The notes beneath the pieces are model-generated. The model worked only from the letters and a program-made list of their open reading frames with translations, did no database searches and was not told the DNA's origin. 64,000 nt of DNA from Mimachlamys varia (lineage: Eukaryota > Mollusca > Bivalvia > Pectinida > Pectinidae), in assembly GCA_947623455.1 (NCBI GenBank), contig OX392534.1, positions 35,345,426 to 35,409,425 on the forward strand, read 5' to 3'. This document shows, one piece after another, positions 55,471 through 64,000 of this stretch. The position numbers and the translations under genes are program-made. Position 1 is the stretch's first letter. Each line of letters begins with the position of its first letter.

Positions 55471-56697
55471 CTTAAGATTAATTTATTCAAAGATAGATTT
55501 CTCTATTAAAAAGTTTTCTTTCTTGTTATAATCTCTCCACTGTTGGCCACACATGTACAGGTGACATCCACTTCTGTGGAATTCTTGTTTTTATTAGATC
55601 TGTAACTTAAAAGTTTGTGTTCCTTCAAATAAGTTATTATAAGCATTTCTCTAATTCACATACCTAGCTGTGATGAAATGACAGTTTATGTTATGGGCTC
55701 CAATAATCAATATCAGTACCTTTGACTTCATATCTATCCAGATGTATCTGAATTAACTTGATCATCAAAATGAGATATTGTATTCACTAAAATTAGCGCC
55801 CCTCCTCCCCTATAAACGCCCATTCCCCCTTCTACCTGGGTATATATTAAAGTTATATAAGCGCCCCTACAAATCCTGACACAACTAAAAGATTGCAATA
55901 AAATGTACAAATTGTTCAAAATTCATGACATTAATGTAGCATATCACGAGTACTACCGATTCTGGTCACAATACATCATACTTATATTTACTTAAAAAAC
56001 TAAATTCTGTCCATTTCTTAGTTTTGTTATCCTATTAAGCGCCTCCTTTAGAACCCATTTCTTAGACACCTAGGGTGCTAATTACGGTGAATATGGTAAT
56101 TATATTGACAATATGACAAGTTTTACATGATGACATAACAAGAATATTCAATGGCAATTTCACACTTATAGATGCAATTGTAAGTCAGTAAATAAGTATA
56201 TATTATTTTCTCTTAAGAAATAGATAGAAACTAAACCAAAATACATGTATGATGTTTGAATTTTGTTTTATTCAACCATATGCATGTACATGTACTTCAA
56301 GTTTTGATACATTTTATCAAAAAACATCATTATATACATATATATATATATATATACAACACTTGCAATTCAATTTATACAATAATTGAATGAAAATAAT
56401 TTAATTTCCAAACTATCACCAAAAATAGGGTAATATTCTTCATTAAAACCAATATGAATCTATAACTGCAGTTTAGTTTGTGGCCTATTAATAAAGTGTC
56501 AAAAACTTTACAGTTAAGATAAATTGGCTGTAATGATATCACAGACTTAAAAATGGTCAGAAACACATCAAGAAAATGCATTTTAATAACGCATTACAGA
56601 ATTAAGACAAGCACAAATATTAAAAGATCCACAACAGGAATCGACACTGTAATCTGGTTGTCTTACTATCCGATAGGCGAGTTAATAAACTATCAGT

Positions 56698-56934
56698 TAC
56701 TGTGAAAGCCAATATTTTCGTGTGTTGAAGTTTTTGCAAAGTCAACCTCCAACCTTTTCGCGTGATGTGAAAATTTTCGCGCCATCAGTCATACTGTCTT
56801 GCACAGTGTACACATAATACTGTAATATACACTGAAGAGTTTGAGTGGTGTTAATATGTTTTGCTTGTGGTTAAATTTGCGGAGATTTAATGCCAGCGAA
56901 ATAAGCGAAAAATTTCAACACCGCGTTTACAGTA
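56698..56934. mobile_element. 237-bp MITE, copy 1 (TACTGTGAAAG termini)
   Basis: It starts TACTGTGAAAGCCAATATTT and ends GCGTTTACAGTA. Contains TTTTCGCG-type motifs. An inverted partner sits at 59996-60235. If TA is read as the duplicated target, the terminus is CTGT(A/G)AAAG, a Tc1/mariner-like plan. Confidence 0.6.
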
Positions 56935-57618
56935 ACACTCACTCACTGTCAGCTCTTCATAAGCACTGCAGAATAACTTCTGGCTGTTTCAGAAAACACA
57001 ACTGTTATTTACCCAAGTAATTTAATTATCATAAGATTGATCGCCAAAGATAGTTGTGGGATCCTGTGGTTCTTTGAATACATGATATTTGGTTTCTATC
57101 ACAAAAGGACTTTGAAAATATAATTTGCTTTAGTGACAGTAAAAGGAAGTGAAATGCAAAATACTTTCAATCTTTCAAATTATGTCAGCTGCAGTGTCTT
57201 TAAGTTTGATAGAACTTTTATTGCCCAAAACATTCAATACTGAAATGCAAACATTTCTCTCCCGATATATCTATAATTGTCAAATATTAAAAATCACACA
57301 CAATATTATATTTATAACTTACATTTTTACCCGGAATTCTTGTTTGCTCTTAAAAGTGTCAGAGATAGTGTAAATGTTAGCATTACCTTGTAATAATCAA
57401 AACAAAATTCTATTGCTCTTTAGAGTGTCAAAGATAGTGTTAGTCATACATTGTATAAATCAAAACACAATTCTGAAAACAAACATGTTGGCCAGTGTTT
57501 CATTATTAATGTGCTTTCCCATTATCTAATCACTGCAATGATAAACATTCACGAATGGTTTCAGTCATATTTTAAAATAATCAAGTTTCTGTCAATAATA
57601 ATATCAAAACAATAACAA

Positions 57619-60600
57619 CTAATATTCAGGATTATAGTCCACTTTTTGAATCGGTGAAATTGGGGGCAGCACTTTATGTCGATCTGACCCTGGTCGACCT
57701 CTTGACCCAGGTCGTGGGGCAGATGGCGGTCTTGGTTCGTGAAGATCCCCCGGTTGACTGGCTTGAGATTTGCCTCCTTTTTCCTCCTCCATAAACTCTA
57801 AGGGATTCATGGTTTCCGTTGGTAACTGAAGACCTTTCCCGCCACCGTGTACTGATCCCTCGGGGGACCCCCCGCCCATGTCACCTGCTGAGGCGACTGA
57901 CAACATGGAGTCCGAGCGTTCGTCGCTGGAACTATCCTCGTCCGATTCAGCATGTGGCGGTTTCTGTACAGGGGCGGAGTATGACCTGCTGACCTCACCG
58001 TCCCCTAACCCAATCTGACCTTCAACTGTCTGAGGTGCTGTCTTGGGATACCTGCAATTTATGATAATGATACTGAGTATTGAGGTAAAGTACAACAATT
58101 TATAGTACTCGTTATATTAGAAATATCACAATACGTCTGAAGTGTATCATAATATATTTCAATATTAAAGGAGTATGCTGTTTATATATACATGACACAA
58201 TATAATGTGTTCAGAAAAATTCACCTACTATTTAAGTATAGTATTGTCATCAGAATTTTAACAAACTGAATCATCTATCACATGCACCTCACAAGCTAAT
58301 TTTTTAATATACAATTGTATTGTGATGTCTGTTGTTTTGTCTTTAGATAGAACTAGTGCATACAGTGTATGCTGATGCGGATGATTCCAAAAGAATGCAA
58401 TTAATGAATCGGTAAAAATATATCCTTCCTTGAGACTCCATAGCTAGGTTACACTCACTAATACACTCCCTACACCCCTGTAATATTGCCATAGCAAAAT
58501 GGAAGGCTCAGTGTGCACCCCTCAAATTTCCTAATAAACTATTCCAACCTTTGAATGGTTAGAGTTCAAATTTGTCTCCAGGGTTGAGTGAGTTTATGAA
58601 TACTTACTGAGTAATAATCTGTTCAAATAGTGGTGGGATGTACCCTGACACAGCGTCCCGCGCCGCACTGTGTCGCCTCCTCCAGGACGCCTCTTCCTGT
58701 AATGGAATGGCAATTGTTTTCTTAGCTTATTGATTTAATTGATAAAATAACACTTCACCAAAGGCTCTCATATTCAAATTTAGGAAAAATTTCTGACAGA
58801 AACAATCCCACATTAAAACACATCTACCATCATGTTCACCCACTGAAAGGGAGAATTTCTACGTTTGTAATTACTCTAGGATCAAGGGATCTGCAGATTC
58901 GTCAATGAAAACTTTCCACAAATTCAAGGAATTAAAAAAAAACATGACAGTTAGTGATCATATATAGATAGATGAAATTGAGCCAAATCCATTAGTTCTT
59001 TAGTAGGTTGTGTGAGTGGCATGCTAAAAATTGAGTATTTACAAAAAGGTACGCAGGGTGATTAAAACAAAGTGGCATGCATGGTTCTTTGTTTATTGGT
59101 CGACAACCAGGTAGTTTCGCCTCTTGATGTGAGATTTGATTGATATCAGGACAATTTGTTATTTATTCTAACCCTTAAACAAAAAATTTGCGATTTGATT
59201 TTAATTACTAAAGAAAGAAAAAAATGAAGGATGCGTGTGTAATATTTTTTTTTTGCGTGAAATATAGTGCTTACCAGTAGTCCACGCCCTGATTGTACGG
59301 GCGACTGTGTGTTTTTGTTCCGTGTGTAAGCTTGAGACATTCCAGCACTATCCGCGATACTTGGTTTGGACCACGTTCTCGTTCCTAACTGTGTAGTTCC
59401 CTGGATGTCTGTCTCGGCGTGTGTTGCTGCGTCTCCGTCAATCGATCCTGCTGGTGACCTGTTGACGCTGATTCCTAAGTAGTCCATCACAAGGCGCCGT
59501 AAACGTTTGTAAGCAACCTGGATGTCATCTAACAAACAAAATATACTTTGTAATAATGGGGTTTTTTTTAATGTATACTAAAAACTCTTAGCTCTCACTT
59601 AACTCCAAGCTAGCTAGATTTAATATTTTTTTCTATTTTCACAGTCTATTTATTTGTGTCGAGAAATAAATCCAATGGATAGGTTTGCTATTTCAAAGAA
59701 TTGAAGTCTGCTATTTGATAGAATTAAATTATAACTATAACCTGATACAGGATATTTAAATTGAACTTTTCAGTAAGCTCAAACTTATCCTGCAAACAAT
59801 TGAAACCATGGAACTATTTATATATATACATGTACTTGTAACTCTAAACATTCTTGAATTTCATCACAATCCCATTTTCTTCAAAAAAGCATTGCCAAAG
59901 AAAGGGTCATTCTTCAGTATCAATACACAATTATTTTCCTCGTTCATGTAAGTAAAGGATGATTGATTTAAGTTGATAATTTATCCATGTATATATACTG
60001 TAAAAGTGGAATTGTTTGCGGTATGGAAAATTTCGCTTATTCCCCTGGCAACAAATCTTCGCGAATATATCCACACGTGAACATATTTAACACCATTCAA
60101 ACTCAACAGTGTAAAACTACACAGTGGAAAACAGCATGACTGACAGCGCGAAAAATTTCCACAATGCAAACAGTTTGTAGGCTGACTAATTTAAAGTGAA
60201 CAATTCCATGTGCGAAAATATTGGCTTTTACAGTATGCAGACAGTATCCGTGTTGAACACACAAAAATCTGCAGGTACATGTACAATTGTTCAGTACAAA
60301 AATGATCTCGAGCTCTTTCCTGCATATATATACACTGCACAATAAAATAAACTAAATGTAAAACAAATCTTACCACTATCAATCATCATATCAAAGAATC
60401 CTGGGTGATCTTGGTTGTAGCTGGCGTAGAGATCGGCCCGCGACAATGTGATTTCAATCTGGTTCTCTGTGTAATTCCCTTTGTCTCGAAGGCGTTTCTC
60501 ATGACAGTCACGACCCAGCGGCATTATCAACACATAGCGTGGCTCAAAGTATGTGTTCTTAACAGTCAGTACACCCTGTAAACCAGAAAATATAACAAAA

Positions 60601-63600
60601 TTTGTATCTAAAGACAATTTAAGACATGGGTAATACTATATGCCCCTCCCATTTCATGACGGGGGCATGAAAAACCTGCATTCATATGTGCAAATATAAG
60701 TCCCTAACATTTGTGTCTAGTTCTATTAAAATCGGTTCACATAGGTTCAAGAGTTAACCTGATAAAGTTTTCCACAAGAATTTGGGTATTGTGAACTGGT
60801 TACCATGGCAACCACAATTTCTGCAGAAAAATACCCTGCATGCACACTTACATATGGTCCCTAACATTTCTGTGTAGTTTCACTTTAATCAGTTGACAGG
60901 TTAATGAGTATTTGTCTGTAAAATATCCCCCCCACCCCTCCAAAAAAAAAGTATAGTGACCTGCATGGTTACCATGGCAACCAAAATTTCTTAATGTGAT
61001 ATAATAATTAGATTAAGCACATCTACAATGTATAAGGATTATTGCTACCAAGTTTCGTTGAAATTCTTTCAGTAATTTAGGAAGAGTAGCCAGTGCATCG
61101 TTTATGTGTCTACAAATGAACGGACAGACAGACGGAAAACCTGAATCTTGTATACCCTCCCAAAACTTTGTTGCGGGGGGGGGGGGGGGGGGGGGGGGGT
61201 ATAATGAGGGAGGAATGAAGTTGAATCTAACTTTTTCATTGTCAGCAAGCAGATTAAAATCAAATGTCTAAAGTTCAAAGGGTTCCAGGTCTAAATGCCA
61301 GTGTGGCCCTTGCTTTTCTCTTTCTCCTGTTACATGCATAATACCCATGATATTAGGCTGCAGGTGTTACTACACAGCCCTGCCATTAGTATGGCCATAC
61401 CTCTAGTTCCTGTTACACTTATAATAGCCCTGAGATTAGGCAGGTGTTACTACACAGCCCTGCCATTAGTATGGCCATACCTCTAGTTCCTGTTACACTT
61501 ATAATAGCCCTGAGATTAGGCAGGTGTAACTACACAGCCCTGCCATTAGTATGGCCATACCTCTAGTTCCTGTTACACTTATAACACTCTCCAGATTAGG
61601 CAGGTGTTACCACACAGCCCTGCCATTAGTATGGCCATACCTCTAGTTCCTGTTACACTTATAACACTCCCTAGATTAGGCAGGTGTTACTACACAGCCC
61701 TGACATTAGTATGGCCATACCTCTAGTTCCTGTTACACTTATAACACTCCCCAGATTAGGCAGGTGTTACTACACAGCCCTACCATTAGTATGGCCATAC
61801 CTCTAGTTCCTGTTACACTTATAATAGCCCTGAGATTAGGCAGGTGTTACTACACAGCCCTGCCATTAGTATGGCCATACCTCTAGTTCCTGTTACACTT
61901 ATAATAGCCCTGAGATTAGGCAGGTGTTACTACACAGCCCTACCATTAGTATGGCCATACCTCTAGTTCCTGTTACACTTATAATACTCCCCAGATTAGG
62001 CAGGTGTTACCACACAGCCCTACCATTAGTATGGCCATACCTCTAGTTTCTGTTACACTTATAATACTCCCCAGATTAGGCAGGTGTTACCACACAGCCC
62101 TGCCATTAGTATGGCCATACCTCTAGTTCCTGTTACACTTATAATAGCCCTGAGATTAGGCAGGTGTTACCACACAGCCCTGCCATTAGTATGGCCATAC
62201 CTCTAGTTCCTGTTACACTTATAATAGCCCTGAGAATAGGCAGGTGTTACCACACAGCCCTGCCATTAGTATGGCCATACCTCTATTTCCTGTTAAACTT
62301 ATAATACTCTCCAGATTAGGCAGGTGTTACCACACAGCCCTGCCATTAGTATGGCCATACCTCTAGTTCCTGTTACACTTATAACAGTCCTGAGATTAGG
62401 CAGGTGTTACCACACAGCCCTACCATTAGTATGGCCATACCTCTAGTTCCTGTTACACTTATAACAGTCCTGAGATTAGGCAGGTGTTACCACACAGCCC
62501 TACCATTAGTATGGCCATACCTCTAGTTCCTGTTACACTTATAACAGTCCTGAGATTAGGCAGGTGTTACCACACAGCCCTACCATTAGTTTGGCCTTAC
62601 CTCTAGTTCCTGTTACACTTATAATAGCCATGAGATTAGGCAGGTGTTACCACACAGCCCTACCATTAGTTTGGCCTTACCTCTAGTTCCATGTGTACCA
62701 CACAGGCCAGCCCCTCCCTGGCCACACTCTCTATAGACTCCATCTGTAGGCCATACCAATCTCCATGGTACTGATAGGTCTGGATAAACTGGCCCTGAAA
62801 GACAAAGAAATAAACTTTATGATCAAGTCTCCTGAAAAATGCAAACGTATCTTTTTTCAGTGTGGTTCATGAAAATGGTTATCTTTTTACCTGGACGGAT
62901 TGTGTAATGAAGGACGCTGGATTGTCTACTTGGTATGTAGGTTACTGAAATATCTACTGCATGCATGGTAATCTATATAGCTTAAGTTGGCATGGATGGA
63001 TTGTCTACTGGGTATGTAGGTTACTGAAATATCTACTGGTAACCTATACATGTAGCTAGCTGGATGAATTGTCTACTGGTATTGTTTACTGACAGAGGCT
63101 GGATTAGTTACTGCAAAGGTATAGGTGTACTTAAATATTTACTAATCAATTACAGATCAAAAAGGCTTTGTTGTATATATATTAACCCTATCAATGATAT
63201 CATTGCATTAAGTATTTACCATTTTGATGTCCATTTCAAATTTTTCCAGAGTCACAAAATGGTAGTCCACCCCGTCTGTTTCTTCCGGCTGCTTCTTCCT
63301 TGTTGTATGCGATATTCTAAATCAAAGTGTAAATTTATTGAAAAAGGAATTCATCCAATATTTAGTTTTTTTCTTATACAGAGCAGACAAATCAAAAACT
63401 TCCACAGATGCTCCGAAAGTATTTTTGTCACCATCGAAAAAAATTCAATAAAAATAGACTTGTATGCTTTTGGCCATATATATTTAAATTGAACATATTT
63501 TTACTTACGCATATCCAAAGTAATCCGAGAACTCGTCGACAAGCTTCATAGCAAGGTCTTTCTTGCCAGATCCCTGGGGCCCAACAAGGACCAACATAGG

Positions 63601-63628
63601 GTAGGGGGTCTCTATACTGGGCAGTGTG
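57619..63628 (-). CDS. LRGUK: Leucine-rich repeat and guanylate kinase domain protein, C-terminal seven exons (5' part outside the window)
   Basis: Exons on the minus strand: 63628-63509, 63316-63220, 62794-62681, 60575-60374, 59528-59275, 58696-58608 and 58051-57619. All borders are GT-AG, phases agree, and the joined sequence has 436 codons including the stop. Exon 1 here has the guanylate-kinase P-loop YPMLVLVGPQGSGKKDLA; exon 2 AISHTTRKKQ and DGVDYHFVTLEKFEMDI; exon 3 YQYHGDWYGL; exon 4 YFEPRYVLIMPLG and the lid-like LRDKGNYTENQIE; exons 5-7 a low-complexity tail (ESDEDSSSDERSDS) ending NPEY. The leucine-rich repeats must lie beyond 64000. In mammals LRGUK works in sperm head shaping and axoneme growth; a sperm role here is inference. 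Confidence 0.93.
59996..60235. mobile_element. 240-bp MITE, copy 2, inverted, in an LRGUK intron
   Basis: Begins TACTGTAAAAG and ends GCTTTTACAGTA; its complement follows copy 1 at 56698 (GCCAATATTTTCGC shared). TA borders both ends. Confidence 0.6.
60635..61200. repeat. Interspersed repeat in an LRGUK intron, ending in a 25-nt G run
   Basis: It opens with a small stem (TGCCCCTCCC...GGGGGCA), has two related halves, each with GGTTACCATGGCAACCA and GTCCCTAACATTT- or similar, and closes with CTTGTATACCCTCCCAAAAC followed by G25 at 61175-61199. Probably a mollusc interspersed element; from memory only. Confidence 0.55.
61321..62690. repeat. 80-bp minisatellite, 17 register starts, continuous with an LRGUK exon border
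   Basis: CAGGTGTTAC recurs every 80 bp from 61361 to 62641. Each unit includes GGCCATACCTCTAGTTCC, which on the coding strand is the last bases of the LRGUK exon (GGAACTAGAG) plus a splice donor (GTATGG). The unit next to the exon merges into the real border at 62681. Units differ at a few positions, such as AATAGCCCTGAG against ACACTCTCCAG. Confidence 0.9.
62915..63100. repeat. Short direct repeat in an LRGUK intron
   Basis: GGATTGTCTACT-GGTATGTAGG followed by TTACTGAAATATCTACTG occurs twice about 82 bp apart, and a third partial copy (ATGAATTGTCTACTGGTATT) follows. Confidence 0.65.
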
Positions 63629-64000
63629 CTGGGAAAAATATAACAGTACACCAATATATAGCCATATATCTACCAGAATGAAAAAAGTACCTGCAACATA
63701 AATTTCCGGTAGAAAATTCCCATTGTCATGATGATGGTTGGTAATCATGTTTATCAAACTCCAGTTTTCACATTGTGTAAGGCATGAGATACAATACCAA
63801 GTTTTTATCATAAATATAATGAAGATCTTGCATAATGCTACATGGAGTTATTTCCCCTAGGTATACTGTTGAAAACTGTTAAACATCATCTTCCAAGGAG
63901 CTTCCATTTAAATTCTGTATTACATGAATACTCATGTTACATAATCTATTTATAGCTTGTGAAAGATGCTATCATGTATTTTCAATGGTTCTTCTCTATA
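63629..64000. other. LRGUK intron running off the right edge
   Basis: Upstream of the acceptor at 63629-63630 I find no further LRGUK exon; the leucine-rich repeat part must begin beyond the window. Confidence 0.5.

Noticed and set aside
61361..62690. Regular 80-bp repeats as a CRISPR-like array
   Set aside because: Units are contiguous and nearly identical with no unique spacers, and they lie in an animal intron. It is a minisatellite.
63220..63316. Possible frameshift in an LRGUK exon
   Set aside because: On recounting, the frame is continuous through HTTRKKQPEETDGVDYHF and the phases fit at both splice sites.
1..64000. tRNA, rRNA or snRNA genes
   Set aside because: I saw no cloverleaf-like A/B boxes with a T-run or ribosomal sequence by eye; tRNAscan-SE would be decisive.

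Overview
This is eukaryotic, intron-containing, AT-rich DNA, most likely from a bivalve mollusc. The evidence is animal housekeeping genes with GT-AG introns (DCLRE1B/Apollo, MRPS33, LRGUK), interspersed repeats of a kind I associate with bivalves, and several layers of animal-type transposons. The species cannot be named from the sequence alone.

Layout. 1-3970: decayed Ty3/Gypsy and DIRS/Ngaro-like remnants, ending in a zinc-finger-like ORF, a polypurine tract and a probable LTR start. 3971-13290: a 9.3-kb CACTA (En/Spm) DNA transposon with CACTA termini, an exact 3-bp TCA duplication, dense subterminal repeats and two divergent spliced genes (transposase on minus, accessory protein on plus). 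14420-20888: a head-to-tail array of six or seven decayed copies of the 3' part of a different CACTA-type transposase gene. 20893-21650: palindrome-rich foldback elements. 21651-23250: a defective Gypsy pol. 23488-38228: a tyrosine-recombinase (Ngaro/DIRS-type) retrotransposon with split direct repeats A1...B1-A2-B2 and genes for an SGNH hydrolase, gag, RT/RNase H and recombinase. Its RT is broken by a terminal-inverted-repeat DNA element (26860-33966), which is itself broken by a young LTR retrotransposon (27566-33106) with apparently identical 166-bp LTRs and one intact 1608-residue polyprotein. 41430-43670: a second defective Gypsy pol, hit by two more small inverted-repeat elements.

44345-64000 is the host-gene part: DCLRE1B/Apollo (minus), MRPS33 (plus) and the 3' seven coding exons of LRGUK (minus, running off the right edge). 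Their introns and spacers carry MITE-like elements, tandem repeats and a 17-fold 80-bp minisatellite that grew out of an LRGUK exon-intron junction.

The strongest leads are the two-gene animal CACTA element with subterminal arrays, the YR retroelement with a 5' hydrolase gene and a repeated hairpin motif, the LTR element with non-canonical termini, and the minisatellite of duplicated splice donors. Exon joins were checked by reading phase by hand; family names come from recognised motifs, not from a database search.
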